Source of the DNA: Acidithiobacillus_B sp049965315
GTDB lineage: Bacteria; Pseudomonadota; Gammaproteobacteria; Acidithiobacillales; Acidithiobacillaceae
Length of the DNA: 64,000 nt
Assembly: GCF_049965315.1 (NCBI RefSeq)
Contig: NZ_JBMFWL010000006.1
Span: 1 to 64,000 of the forward strand
Reading direction: 5' to 3'
A program made the position numbers and the translations under genes. This document shows positions 25,530 through 34,897 of this stretch, piece by piece (position 1 is the first letter of the stretch; the number at the start of each line of letters is the position of its first letter). Under the pieces are notes generated by a model that had not been told where the DNA came from, ran no database searches, and saw only the letters and a program-made list of their open reading frames with translations.

Positions 25530-26273
25530 ATGCGGCAATTGCCAAAACTGACATTGACAGAAAAACTCGCCCATACGGGCTTCATCTTCCTGGTTGGCCT
25601 GGGGCTCCTGGTCGCCGAGGCCTATGTCTATCTCACCGTGGGCGGTCTGGACGGCAAGCCGGGCCTGGATAGGCAGGACATCATCATTTCCTACTACGGC
25701 AATCGCAGCGCCAGCAAGCTGCAAACCGTCCTCCCCACCATGATGGGTTACGCCTCCATCCCCGCCGCCGAACGCCCGAAAGTGCAGGAGACCATTGACC
25801 ATTGGGTGGTCAACGGCCAGAGCAAGAGCGAGTACGAACACGCCGTCAAACCCCTCATCGACGCCAACTGCCTCAAGTGCCATAGCGTGGCCATGAGCCA
25901 GCAACTCCACAACCCCCCGCTGGTCAGCTATGACGACGTCAAGGCCGTGGCCAAGGTGGATACCGGCATGTCCTATACCACCATGCTCCTCACTGGCATG
26001 GTCCACCTCACCATGCTCGGGGTCATCTTCTGGATCGCCGGCAGCATCTTCGCCCGGACCCGTTTCCCCATGGCCCTCAAGGCAGTGCTGATCATCCTGC
26101 CCTTCATCGCCATGGTCGTGGACTTCTCCGGTTGGTTCCTCACCCACCAGAATCCGGCCTTTTCCTGGCTGGTCCTCATCGGTGGCGCCCTCTCCTGTCC
26201 CACCGCCCTCCTGGAGATGTTCCTCAGCCTGATCCAGATGTGGTTTTTGAAACCGCGCCCCATGCCGGCCTGA
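25530..26273 (+). CDS. membrane-bound monohaem c-type cytochrome, unknown role
   Basis: This 247-residue protein starts at ATG 25530, which has GGGAGG at good spacing; an upstream in-frame start at 25497 lacks one. A transmembrane helix at about 14-37 is followed by a roughly 105-residue periplasmic stretch with one haem motif, CLKCH (Cys114, Cys117, His118). Three further hydrophobic helices lie at about 147-170, 177-198 and 203-230. A single-haem domain inserted between helices suggests a quinone-linked or sensory electron-transfer protein. I do not recognise the family. It is monocistronic with its own terminator at 26382. Confidence 0.6.
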   Translation: MRQLPKLTLTEKLAHTGFIFLVGLGLLVAEAYVYLTVGGLDGKPGLDRQDIIISYYGNRSASKLQTVLPTMMGYASIPAAERPKVQETIDHWVVNGQSKSEYEHAVKPLIDANCLKCHSVAMSQQLHNPPLVSYDDVKAVAKVDTGMSYTTMLLTGMVHLTMLGVIFWIAGSIFARTRFPMALKAVLIILPFIAMVVDFSGWFLTHQNPAFSWLVLIGGALSCPTALLEMFLSLIQMWFLKPRPMPA

Positions 26274-26381
26274 TGATCACGGTGCCCGCATCGCCGCAAC
26301 CAGGCGGGCACAGGGTCCGCCCCGGGGTTTTCAGCCCCCCGGTTCGGACCCGCGCCTCCTGACCAAAGCGACCATCCCAGC

Positions 26382-26406
26382 AACCCCGGCTATCGCCGGG
26401 GTTTTT
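26382..26406 (+). terminator. rho-independent terminator after the membrane cytochrome
   Basis: AACCCCGGC-TATC-GCCGGGGTT is a perfect 9-base stem with a 4-base loop, followed by a T run (TTTTTG). It lies 109 bases after the stop of the cytochrome gene and immediately before the DnaA-box region. Confidence 0.9.
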
Positions 26407-26410
26407 GTTC

Positions 26411-26610
26411 CAACCTGTGGATAACTTTGTGGACATTTTTATGGCAAGGCATGAGAACATACGCGCTGCGGCCTGAAAAAACCGGGAATGATCGGTATCT
26501 AACGCCATACATCATTTATAAACAACGTATTACAAATACATCCACAGACTGCGCCGCAAGACCTGCAGCTAAGCTGATTATTTTTCGAATTGTGCATAAC
26601 CGCCGGCCAT
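26411..26610 (+). other. non-coding region with DnaA boxes (possible upstream part of oriC)
   Basis: This 200-base gap carries no gene and is more AT-rich than its surroundings, notably 26505-26540. It holds a perfect DnaA box, TGTGGATAA (26416-26424, TTATCCACA on the other strand). A second, TGTGCATAA (26591-26599), fits the TTATNCACA consensus. Weaker matches are TGTGGACAT (26428-26436) and ACATCCACA (26538-26546). It lies about 1.2 kb upstream of dnaA and could be one arm of a bipartite origin, or a titration site. It also precedes the end of the minus-strand SDR gene. Confidence 0.55.
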
Positions 26611-27414
26611 TTATCGTTCCCCACCCTGGGACCGGCGCGGCTTCGGCGGCAAGCCCTGGAATACCCGATCGTAGATGGGGATGGGCAGGCGCCGCAGCAG
26701 ATAGCCCAGCGCGGCCATAGGCCGGGGCAATACCAGCCAGGGCCGTCCCGCATCAATGGCCCGCCGCATGCGCCTGGCGGCCACGTCCACCTCCATCAGC
26801 CAGGGCATGGGGTAGGGATTGTGGGCGGTCATGGGCGTGGCGATATAGCCCGGACAGATGGTGCAGACGCGCACTCCCGCAGACCGCCATTCCAGGCGCA
26901 GGCTTTCCAGATAAGCGATCACTGCGGCCTTGGAGGCCGAGTAGGCCGCGGCACCGGGCAAACCCCGGAAACCCGCCACGCTGGCGATGCCGGCCACCCG
27001 CGACGGCCTGGCCAGAACCCCATAAAAGGCGCTGCAGGTATACATCACGCCCAGCAGATTGATATCGACGATCTCCTGGAAAACCGCGCGATCTTCCAGG
27101 GCCGCCGTCAGTGTGCCATGACTCACGCCGGCGTTGGCGATGAGCACGCCCACCGGGCCGAAGCGCTGATGGAAGTCCTGCGCCACCGCATCCAGGTCCC
27201 GCGCCTGGCGGACATCCACCTCATAAATGGCCGCCACGGCGCCGCGCTCCGTGAGCATTCTGGCGCTTTCCTGCAAGGCGGCGCGCCGCCTGCCCAGCAG
27301 GGCGATGGGCCTTCCGGGGTCGGCATAGGCCAGCGCCAGCGCCCGCCCGATACCACCGCCAGCCCCGGTTATCACCACCCCTGCGAGCCGTCCTGACCTG
27401 TCACCATCACTCAT
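26611..27414 (-). CDS. short-chain dehydrogenase/reductase
   Basis: This 267-residue classical SDR has the NAD(P)-binding TGAGGGIGRA (about 15-24), IANAGVS, and the catalytic Ser and YxxxK (YSASK), followed by CPGYIATPMT. It ends in a basic, Pro-rich tail. The Arg-rich segment after the second strand (LGRRRAAL) favours NADPH. Substrate is unknown. The ATG at 27414 was preferred to an in-frame TTG at 27447 because the protein then starts just before the nucleotide-binding strand. It lies between the two DnaA-box regions, upstream of and divergent from dnaA. Confidence 0.85.
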   Translation of the reverse strand: MSDGDRSGRLAGVVITGAGGGIGRALALAYADPGRPIALLGRRRAALQESARMLTERGAVAAIYEVDVRQARDLDAVAQDFHQRFGPVGVLIANAGVSHGTLTAALEDRAVFQEIVDINLLGVMYTCSAFYGVLARPSRVAGIASVAGFRGLPGAAAYSASKAAVIAYLESLRLEWRSAGVRVCTICPGYIATPMTAHNPYPMPWLMEVDVAARRMRRAIDAGRPWLVLPRPMAALGYLLRRLPIPIYDRVFQGLPPKPRRSQGGER

Positions 27415-27781
27415 GGGTTCTCTTCTCCCCCATTCCAGCAGGACCAACGCCCGGGCGGAAGGACGCCGCGCCAGGAAAGCGCTCCGCCAATGCCGCTTTT
27501 TGCTGTTTCCGCAGCATCAAAAAGGGTCAGCCCTAGGCCTGGCCGGAAACAAGTCCGGCCCATTAATATGCATTATTAAATCCATCGTGAAAATTTCAGA
27601 AAATTAATAATTATTAGCTGATCAACGATGGGGGAAACAAAAAAACGGCTTTTACTTATCAGCAAGTCATTATTTACCGGCAAGACCGCCGCCTCCCGTT
27701 GCCAGGGGATGTCTGGTGAACCGGGGCGCCCTCGGATATACTGGGCGATGATGGTTCATTCCCTAACCGAGCAAAAGGTAT
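27415..27781 (+). promoter_or_regulatory. dnaA upstream region with AT-rich tract and probable promoter
   Basis: The 367-base gap between the SDR gene and dnaA has no gene. It contains a GC hairpin (GGCCGGA-AACAAG-TCCGGCC, 27541-27560) and an AT-rich tract (about 27560-27680, e.g. ATTAATAATTATTAG) that could unwind easily. A -10-like TATACT lies at 27737-27742 with a weak TGGTGA 17 bases upstream (27714-27719). No consensus DnaA box is visible in this piece. Confidence 0.45.
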
Positions 27782-29104
27782 ATGGCGCAATCCGCAGCAG
27801 AGAGTGGTGACGCCTTGTGGGCAACCCTATGCACCCACCTCCAGCAGAGCATCACTGCACAACAGTTCAACACCTGGCTTCGCCCCCTGCGGGGCGAGCT
27901 GCGGGGCGATGAGCTGCAGTTGCTGGCGCCCAACGCCTTTGTCCTCGACTGGGTGCGGGGCCGGCTCCTCGCCCAGCTCCAGCAGACCCTGGCGGACATC
28001 GCGCCGGGGGTCACCCTGACCCTGGACCTGGGCGAGGCGGCAGCTCCCCCGGCACCCCCCAGCGCCAGCCCGGAACCACGGCAGAACCACAAGCTGAATC
28101 CGACCTTCTCCTTCCAGTCCTACGTGGAAGGCAAGTCCAATCAACTGGCGGTGGCGGCCGCCAAACAGGTGGCGGAGCATCCTGGCCGATCCTACAATCC
28201 CCTTTACATCTACGGCGGCGTCGGCCTGGGCAAGACCCATCTCATGCAGGCGGTGGGCAACGCCATCCTTGGCCACAATCCCCAAGCCCAGGTCCTCTAC
28301 GTCAGCTCCGAGGGCTTCATCATGGACATGGTGCGCGCCCTCCAGCACAACACCATCAATGACTTCAAGCAGCGCTATCGCAAGCTCGACGCCCTGCTCA
28401 TCGACGACATCCAGTTCTTCGCCGGCAAGGACCGGACCCAGGAGGAGTTCTTCCACACCTTCAACGCCCTCTTTGACGGACAACGGCAAATCATCATCAC
28501 CTGCGACCGTTATCCCAAGGAAGTGGAACGCCTGGAAGAACGCCTGCAATCGCGCTTCGGCTGGGGGCTCACCGTCGCCATCGAACCCCACGACCTCGAA
28601 ACGCGCATGGCCATTGTCCTGTGCAAGGCCGAAGAAAGCGGCATCGAACTCCCCCATGAGGTCGCCTTCTTCATTGCGGAAAAAATCCGCTCCCATGTGC
28701 GCGAACTCGAAGGCGCCCTGCGCCGCGTCATCGCCCACGCGCATTTTTCCCACAAGGCCATCGACTTGTCCACGGCCAAGGACGCGCTGCGCGATCTCAT
28801 CGATGTGCAGAAGCGCATGATCAGTCTGGATAACATCCAGAAGGTGGTGGCCGAATACTTTCATATTCGCGCCTCCGACATGCAGTCCAAACGGCGCAGC
28901 CGCAACATTGCCCGACCGCGCCAGGTAGCCATGTGCATCACCAAGGAATTGACCAATCACAGCCTCCCCGAAATTGGTGAAGCCTTTGGAGGCCGTGACC
29001 ATACCACCGTACTTCATGCTTGTCGACAAATTGAAAAACTCCGGCGTGAAGATAACGGCATGGAGGAGGATTATAAAAACCTCCTGCGGATACTCGGCGC
29101 ATGA
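27782..29104 (+). CDS. dnaA: chromosomal replication initiator DnaA
   Basis: This 440-residue AAA+ initiator binds DnaA boxes and melts the origin. Domain I (about 1-85), a short Pro-rich linker, and the AAA+ domain are seen, with Walker A YGGVGLGKTHL (about 143-153), Walker B LLIDDIQFFAGK (about 205-216) and the sensor region. The C-terminal helix-turn-helix holds the DnaA signature GGRDHTTVLHACRQIEKL (about 402-419). AAAGG precedes the ATG. It heads dnaA-dnaN-recF-gyrB. DnaA boxes flank it on both sides. Confidence 0.98.
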   Translation: MAQSAAESGDALWATLCTHLQQSITAQQFNTWLRPLRGELRGDELQLLAPNAFVLDWVRGRLLAQLQQTLADIAPGVTLTLDLGEAAAPPAPPSASPEPRQNHKLNPTFSFQSYVEGKSNQLAVAAAKQVAEHPGRSYNPLYIYGGVGLGKTHLMQAVGNAILGHNPQAQVLYVSSEGFIMDMVRALQHNTINDFKQRYRKLDALLIDDIQFFAGKDRTQEEFFHTFNALFDGQRQIIITCDRYPKEVERLEERLQSRFGWGLTVAIEPHDLETRMAIVLCKAEESGIELPHEVAFFIAEKIRSHVRELEGALRRVIAHAHFSHKAIDLSTAKDALRDLIDVQKRMISLDNIQKVVAEYFHIRASDMQSKRRSRNIARPRQVAMCITKELTNHSLPEIGEAFGGRDHTTVLHACRQIEKLRREDNGMEEDYKNLLRILGA

Positions 29105-29333
29105 ACAAGCTGTGGATAAGCCTAGTGCCATGCCCGGTACAAACACGGGATGATTCGCTCCCCCTCGATTCATCCCCGGCCATACCTTTTTATCCACAGC
29201 TTCTACCCATCATCAGAATATCGATAAAACTATTAAAATCATTATATTATCCTGCCTATCCACCAGCCGAAACCCCTTTAATAGTAGTAAAAGAAAAAAG
29301 AAGATTATTTATAAATATTGGAGGCGAGGCGCC
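29105..29333 (+). other. dnaA-dnaN spacer, candidate oriC
   Basis: The 229-base spacer has two perfect, oppositely oriented DnaA boxes: TGTGGATAA (29111-29119) and TTATCCACA (29190-29198). A weaker CTATCCACC lies at 29256-29264. Strongly AT-rich tracts follow at about 29215-29250 and 29278-29325, the latter including GATTATTTATAAA, similar to the 13-mers of unwinding elements. This is the classical location of oriC. The dnaN ribosome site (GGAGGCGAGG) lies at its end. The call rests on motif content and position. Confidence 0.7.
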
Positions 29334-30437
29334 ATGAAAATCACCATCGATCGCGAGAAGATCCTGCCCATACTCGGCAATATGGCCAATATTACCGACC
29401 GGCGACCCATACAGCCCATCCTCGGCAACATCCTCATCCAGGCGGAAAAGGAGCAGTGCAAGTTTGTCGCTACCGACCTGGAGGTCCAGTTGTCCGCAAG
29501 TATCGACAACCAGGCAGATCAGGAAGGCCAATGTACCGTCCCCGGACGCAAGCTCTTCGATATATGCCGCGCCCTGCCCGAAGGAAGCCAGATACAGATC
29601 CACAAGGACGGTGAAAAAGTCACGGTACGTGCCGGCAACGCCCGCTTTACCCTCCATACGCTGCCGGCCGAAACCTTTCCATATCTCAGCATCAGCGAAC
29701 CCGCCTGTTCCGGATCCTGCCTCGCTGCGGCCTTGCGTAGCGCACTCAATACCGCAGCGACGGCCATGGCGCAAAACGATGCACGCTTTTTCCTGAATGG
29801 TATTTTGCTGGAGATACAGGATAATCTGCTCCGTTGCGTCAGTACCGACGGTCATCGCTTAGCCATGATGGAAATTCCTTTTGCCGTTCTCGGCGATACG
29901 CCGCTTTATCAAGGCATTCTGCCGCGCAAAGCGGTAATTGAATTATTGCGTTTGCTGGCAAGCGATAACGGTGAAGCGACTCTACTACTTGCTGAAACAA
30001 GTTTCGTCCTGGAACAGGACGATCTGCAGTTTGCCTGCAAACTCATTGATGCCAAGTATCCGGAATACCGCCGCGTCATTCCTGAAAATCATCCCCATCT
30101 GGCCGAGGTGGATCGGCAGGAACTCAAAAACGCCTTGCAACAGGTAAGTATTCTCACTGCGGATAAAAATCCGGCGACGCGCATGACGCTGAATCCGGAA
30201 CAGATGATTCTGCGCGCGCACAATGACGAACAGGAGGATGCCGAAATAGTCTTTCCCATCCATTTCTCCGGCCCGACGATGGAAATCGCCTTCAATATCC
30301 ATTATCTCCTGGACGCCACCCAGATTTTTGCCGAAGAAACCCTCACCATGCGCTTACGCGATGGCGGGAGCAGCGCGGTTTTCACCAGTGCGGGGCAGGA
30401 CACGCCGCTCTATGTCGTTATGCCGATGCGAATCTGA
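29334..30437 (+). CDS. dnaN: DNA polymerase III beta sliding clamp
   Basis: This 367-residue clamp is made of three repeated domains. The N-terminus reads MKITIDREKILPILGNMANITDRRPIQPIL, then VPGRKLFDICRALPEG, DNLLRCVSTDGHRLAMMEIP and PRKAVIELLRLL. It ends with the conserved PMRI-type tail (YVVMPMRI) that lines the hydrophobic partner pocket. It loads on DNA as a dimer and tethers polymerases. A strong ribosome site precedes it. recF follows one base after the stop. Confidence 0.97.
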   Translation: MKITIDREKILPILGNMANITDRRPIQPILGNILIQAEKEQCKFVATDLEVQLSASIDNQADQEGQCTVPGRKLFDICRALPEGSQIQIHKDGEKVTVRAGNARFTLHTLPAETFPYLSISEPACSGSCLAAALRSALNTAATAMAQNDARFFLNGILLEIQDNLLRCVSTDGHRLAMMEIPFAVLGDTPLYQGILPRKAVIELLRLLASDNGEATLLLAETSFVLEQDDLQFACKLIDAKYPEYRRVIPENHPHLAEVDRQELKNALQQVSILTADKNPATRMTLNPEQMILRAHNDEQEDAEIVFPIHFSGPTMEIAFNIHYLLDATQIFAEETLTMRLRDGGSSAVFTSAGQDTPLYVVMPMRI

Positions 30438-30438
30438 C

Positions 30439-31506
30439 ATGCCCTTGCGGGATCTGCACATCGAAGGAGTAAGATGCATCAAGCGTCTGCATTTACAGGC
30501 GGACGCCCGCTGGAACTGGCTGGTGGGTCCCAACGGGGCCGGCAAGAGCAGCGTGCTGGAGGCCATTCATACCCTGGGCACCGGCCAGAGCTGGCGTCGG
30601 GGCCTGCGCCATTTGCGTCGGGATGGTTGTCAGGAGTACCTTATCACCGCCCACTTGGCCCAGGATTCCGCCGATGCGCTCATCGCCCTGCGCCGCCACG
30701 GGGAGGAACGGGATATCCGCTATGACGGAAGAAGCATCGACAGCGCCTGGTCGCTCCTCGATATCTTGCCCATCCAAGCGTTGAACGACCAAAATGTTCA
30801 TTTCATCAGCGATAATAACGAAACGCGCAGACGCATCCTGGATTGGGGCGTATTTTATGAAAACAAGGCCTACGGGCAAATATTGCGGGATTATCGGCGT
30901 CTGCTGCAGCAACGTAATGCCTGGCTCAAGAACAAATATTCCGCCCAACCCTGGGATGCCCAGTTGGCGGTGATGGGAGAACAAGTTCAGCAGCATCGCC
31001 AGACCCATCTGGCCGCCCTGCAACCCCTGGCGGGGCAACTCTGGCAGGAGTGGACGCAGAGCGCCGGCCAATTTCAGATCAGCCTCCAGCCAGGTTGGAA
31101 GGAGGACCTCCCCTTGCTGGCTTGCCTGGCCCACGACCGTCAGCGGGATGAGGATCTGGGCTTTACCCATAGCGGCCCGCACCGGGCGAACCTGATCTTC
31201 AAAGTGGCGGGGAAACCCGTAGCGGATATTCTATCCCGCGGCCAGTTGCGGCTCCTGGGGCTTTCTTATCGCCTGGCGCAACTCGCCCTCCTCCAGCAAC
31301 GGGCGCAGGTCGCGCCGGTGGTCCTTTTGGATGATTTTGCCGCTGAACTCGATCGTCAGGCGCGGCGCTGGCTGGTGGAGCGTTTGGACGCCTTGGCCCT
31401 CCAGGTTTTTGCGGCGGTCACCGATACCGAACAGATTCCCCATGGCCATCATGGGCACCGATTTCATTTACGCGAAGGGCATCTCATCGAAGGAATAGCG
31501 GCATGA
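30439..31506 (+). CDS. recF: DNA replication/repair protein RecF
   Basis: This 355-residue SMC-like ATPase acts at gaps with RecOR. Walker A GPNGAGKSSVLEAIHTLGTG is at about 30-49, a QALNDQNVHFISDNNETRRRILDW block is at about 112-135, the ABC-type signature LSRGQLRLLGLSYRLAQ is near 259, and Walker B VVLLDDFAAELD near 294. The start at 30439 lies one base after dnaN; an upstream in-frame start would overlap dnaN heavily and lacks homology. ATGA overlap joins it to gyrB. Confidence 0.95.
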   Translation: MPLRDLHIEGVRCIKRLHLQADARWNWLVGPNGAGKSSVLEAIHTLGTGQSWRRGLRHLRRDGCQEYLITAHLAQDSADALIALRRHGEERDIRYDGRSIDSAWSLLDILPIQALNDQNVHFISDNNETRRRILDWGVFYENKAYGQILRDYRRLLQQRNAWLKNKYSAQPWDAQLAVMGEQVQQHRQTHLAALQPLAGQLWQEWTQSAGQFQISLQPGWKEDLPLLACLAHDRQRDEDLGFTHSGPHRANLIFKVAGKPVADILSRGQLRLLGLSYRLAQLALLQQRAQVAPVVLLDDFAAELDRQARRWLVERLDALALQVFAAVTDTEQIPHGHHGHRFHLREGHLIEGIAA

Positions 31507-33911
31507 CGAGCAACGCGAAGTACGATTCTTCCAATATCCAGGTATTACGCGGTCTGGAGGCAGTGCGCAAAAGACCGGGCATGTATATTGGCGATACGGA
31601 CGATGGCAGCGGCCTGCATCACATGGTCTTTGAAGTCGTCGATAATTCCATCGACGAATCCCTGGGCGGCTATTGCGACACCATTGTCGTTACCATCCAT
31701 AATGATGAATCGGTGAGCGTCAGCGACAACGGTCGCGGCATACCGGTGGATATGCATGCGGAAGAAGGCCGATCGGCCGCTGAAGTGATCATGACGGTGC
31801 TCCATGCCGGTGGCAAATTCGATGACAATGCCTACAAGGTGTCGGGCGGTTTGCATGGGGTGGGGGTGTCGGTGGTCAACGCCCTGTCGGAATGGCTGAA
31901 GCTGAAGATCCGCCGCGACGGTTATCACTGGACTCAGGAATACCGGGAAGGGGACCCGGTCACGCCCATCCAGCGCGGTGAGCCGTCGCGCATGCACGGG
32001 ACGACCATTCATTTCAAGCCTTCCGCCAAGATCTTCACCGATATCCATTTCCATTTCGATATCCTGGCCAAGCGGCTGCGCGAACTGGCCTTCCTCAATT
32101 CCGGCGTGCATATCACCCTGCGCGATGAACGCAGCGGGCGGGAGGAAATCTTTCATTATCAGGGCGGGATTCGCGCCTTTGTGGAGCACCTCAATCGCAG
32201 CAAGACGCCGGTCCATCCCAGCGTCATCACCCTCACCGGGCAGCGCGACGGCATCGTCGTGGATGCCGCCCTGCAATGGAACGAGGGCTATAGCGAGGCG
32301 GTGTTCTGCTTTACCAACAACATTCCCCAGGGGGATGGCGGCACCCATCTGGCGGGCTTTCGCGGGGCGCTGACGCGCACCATGAATCAGTATATGGAAC
32401 GCGAAGGGCTGGCGGCCAAGGCCAAGGTGGCCATCACCGGCGACGACGCCCGGGAAGGGTTGACGGCAGTGCTCTCGGTGAAGGTGCCGGACCCGAAGTT
32501 TTCCTCCCAGACCAAGGACAAGCTGGTGTCCAGCGAGGTCAAGCCGGTGGTGGAATCGTGCATGGCCGAGGCGTTGGCCATTTTCCTGGACGAGCATCCC
32601 AAGGAGGCCCAGGCCATCGCCGCGAAGATCATCGAGGCGGCCCGCGCCCGGGAAGCGGCCAAGCGCGCCCGGGAGCTGACCCGCCGCAAGGGCGCCCTGG
32701 ATATCGCCAATCTCCCCGGCAAGCTGGCCGACTGTCAGGAAAAGGACCCGGCCAAGAGCGAGATTTACCTGGTGGAAGGGGATTCCGCCGGCGGTTCGGC
32801 CAAACAGGGCCGGGATCGCCGTCACCAGGCCATTCTGCCCCTCAAGGGCAAGATCCTCAATGTGGAGCGGGCGCGCTTTGACAAGATGCTGTCTTCGGAA
32901 GAGATCGGCACCCTCATTACCGCTCTGGGTACGGGCATCGGCAAGGACGATTTCGATGTCCTCAAGCTGCGTTATCACCGCGTGATCATCATGACCGACG
33001 CCGATGTGGATGGCAGCCATATTCGTACCCTGCTGCTGACCTTTTTTTACCGGCAGATGCCCGCCCTGGTGGAACGCGGTTATATCTATATCGCCCAACC
33101 GCCCCTCTACAAGGTGAAAAAGGGCAAGGACGAACGTTATCTCAAGGACGACGCGGAGCTGGCGGCCTATGTACGGGAGCTGGCCATCGAAGGGGCGCGT
33201 TTTACGCCCGCCAGAGGTCAGGAAATCCTTGCCCAGGAGGATCTGGCCGGCCTGGTGCGCCAGTATCAGGGGGTCGAGGCCCTGATCCAGCGTCTGGAGC
33301 GGCGCTATCCCCAGTCGCTGCTCTGGGCGCTGGCGACGGTTGCCCCCCTGGGAGAGGAAGACCCGTCCCCGGCGGCCTGGGATGCCCTGGCGGGGCGCCT
33401 GGCGGAGATCCTGGAGGGCGCGGCCTTGCCGGGAGAGCATTTTGCCGTGGAGCGCATTGGCGAGGAGGAGTCCCTCCGGCTGATGGTGCGGCGGGAGTGG
33501 CATGGCACCCGGGAAATACGTTTTCTTGATCAGGACTTCTTCAGCAGCGGGGACTATCAGCGTTTGGCCGATTATGCCCGGCAGGTGGAGGGCATGGTGG
33601 GCGAGGGGGCCCGCATGGAACGGGGCGACAAGGGCGTGGAAGTGCTGCGCTTTCGCGGGGCTATGGAGTGGTTGCTGGCCGATGCGCGCAAGGGCGTGGG
33701 TATCCAGCGTTACAAAGGCCTGGGTGAAATGAATCCGGAACAGCTCTGGGAAACCACCATGAACGCGGAAAACCGGCGTTTGCTGCAGGTCAATGTGGAA
33801 GATGCCGTTGCCGCCGATGAGGTCTTTTCGACCTTGATGGGTGATGCGGTGGAGCCGCGCCGCCGCTTCATCGAGGAAAATGCCCGCTTTGTTTCGCGGT
33901 TGGACATCTGA
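31503..33911 (+). CDS. gyrB: DNA gyrase subunit B
   Basis: This is an 802-residue ATPase subunit of gyrase. The GHKL ATPase begins about 14 (LRGLEAVRKRPGMYIGDT), with EVVDNSIDE, VSDNGRGIPV and GGLHGVGVSVVNALS. The transducer and TOPRIM follow, with EGDSAGGSAKQGRDR (about 425) and DADVDGSHIRTLLLTFFYRQM (about 499). The C-terminal GyrA-interacting tail has QRYKGLGEMNPEQLWETTM. An insert of about 170 residues between TOPRIM and the tail is typical of gammaproteobacterial GyrB. Partner gyrA is not in the window. Confidence 0.97.
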   Translation: MTSNAKYDSSNIQVLRGLEAVRKRPGMYIGDTDDGSGLHHMVFEVVDNSIDESLGGYCDTIVVTIHNDESVSVSDNGRGIPVDMHAEEGRSAAEVIMTVLHAGGKFDDNAYKVSGGLHGVGVSVVNALSEWLKLKIRRDGYHWTQEYREGDPVTPIQRGEPSRMHGTTIHFKPSAKIFTDIHFHFDILAKRLRELAFLNSGVHITLRDERSGREEIFHYQGGIRAFVEHLNRSKTPVHPSVITLTGQRDGIVVDAALQWNEGYSEAVFCFTNNIPQGDGGTHLAGFRGALTRTMNQYMEREGLAAKAKVAITGDDAREGLTAVLSVKVPDPKFSSQTKDKLVSSEVKPVVESCMAEALAIFLDEHPKEAQAIAAKIIEAARAREAAKRARELTRRKGALDIANLPGKLADCQEKDPAKSEIYLVEGDSAGGSAKQGRDRRHQAILPLKGKILNVERARFDKMLSSEEIGTLITALGTGIGKDDFDVLKLRYHRVIIMTDADVDGSHIRTLLLTFFYRQMPALVERGYIYIAQPPLYKVKKGKDERYLKDDAELAAYVRELAIEGARFTPARGQEILAQEDLAGLVRQYQGVEALIQRLERRYPQSLLWALATVAPLGEEDPSPAAWDALAGRLAEILEGAALPGEHFAVERIGEEESLRLMVRREWHGTREIRFLDQDFFSSGDYQRLADYARQVEGMVGEGARMERGDKGVEVLRFRGAMEWLLADARKGVGIQRYKGLGEMNPEQLWETTMNAENRRLLQVNVEDAVAADEVFSTLMGDAVEPRRRFIEENARFVSRLDI

Positions 33912-33948
33912 CGGCGGAGTCGTCCTGCGGTTTTCGGATAATGGTGGT

Positions 33949-34743
33949 TTAGGCGGCCTGGATATGGTCCAGGGCCACGGGCACGACCCAGTGGATAATT
34001 TCCATGCGCCCGTCGTGGTGTTCGACCAGGGCGGTGCAGCTTTCCACCCAGTCGCCGTCGTTGTAGTACAGCACGCCGTTGATGGTCTTTTGCTCGGGGT
34101 GGTGGATGTGACCGCAGATCACGCCGTCGTAGCCGCGGCGCAGGGTTTCCTCCGCGAGCAGGGATTCGTAGTCGTTGATGAACTGGACGGCCTTTTTCAC
34201 GTGGTATTTGATGTAGGCGCTCAGCGACCAATGGCGGCGCACGCCGAGGAGCGCAAAGAGGCGTTGCAGGTGGCGGTTCAGCCAGAGCAGGAGGGTGTAA
34301 CCGTGATCACCCAGGCGGGTCAGCCATTGGGCATAGCGCATGGCGGCGTCAAACCGGTCGCCATGGATGACCCAGAAACGTTTGCCGTCGGCGCTTTGAT
34401 GCACATAGTCTTCGAGGATGGCAATCTCTCCCAGGGCGATGCTGGCCCCTTCCACATGGACCAGTTCCGAGAGCAATTCGAAGATGGGGTCATGATTGCC
34501 GCGGATGTAACGCACCTGCACCCCGGCCCGGGCCATGCGCAGGATCTTCTGGATGACCGTGTTGTGGCTTTTGGGCCAGTACCAGCGGATCTTGAGGCGC
34601 CAGAGGTCAATGATGTCGCCGACGAGGAATAGCTGCTCGCAGGAATGCTGGCGCAAAAAGTCGAGCAGGCTCTCGGCCTGGCAGCCGCGGGTGCCGAGGT
34701 GGATGTCGGAGAGGAATATGGAGCGGTACAGGGCCTGGTTCAT
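33949..34743 (-). CDS. metallophosphoesterase, LpxH-like (UDP-2,3-diacylglucosamine diphosphatase family)
   Basis: This is a 264-residue calcineurin-type phosphoesterase. Metal-binding motifs are FLSDIHLGTRG (about 10-20), LVGDIIDLW (about 40-48), RGNHD (about 81-85), WVIHGDRFD and CGHIHHPE near residue 210. These match the LpxH-like group often annotated as UDP-2,3-diacylglucosamine diphosphatase, but it is a distinct branch from enterobacterial LpxH, so its substrate is uncertain. AGGAGA lies 5 bases before ATG 34743; longer in-frame starts up to 34989 overlap the divergent gene. It is convergent with gyrB. Confidence 0.75.
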   Translation of the reverse strand: MNQALYRSIFLSDIHLGTRGCQAESLLDFLRQHSCEQLFLVGDIIDLWRLKIRWYWPKSHNTVIQKILRMARAGVQVRYIRGNHDPIFELLSELVHVEGASIALGEIAILEDYVHQSADGKRFWVIHGDRFDAAMRYAQWLTRLGDHGYTLLLWLNRHLQRLFALLGVRRHWSLSAYIKYHVKKAVQFINDYESLLAEETLRRGYDGVICGHIHHPEQKTINGVLYYNDGDWVESCTALVEHHDGRMEIIHWVVPVALDHIQAA

Positions 34744-34897
34744 GAACGTCTCCTGGTGCTTTCTGGTTCGCGCCGGGGCGCTGTTATAAAATGGCGGGCC
34801 GCCGCCCGAGGGCGTTTTCTTCCAGCGCCCGGCGGGGTTGTCATGATCTGCGCAGGGCGCTGTTCGTGATATATTGCCAGGGAAATATGACAATTTG

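Noticed and set aside
34193..34208. parS-like TTTTTCACGTGGTATT in the LpxH-like gene, and CTTTCACGTGGGATG near 34930
   Set aside because: Only about 11-12 of 16 bases match and the outer half-site bases are wrong; well below the three accepted sites.
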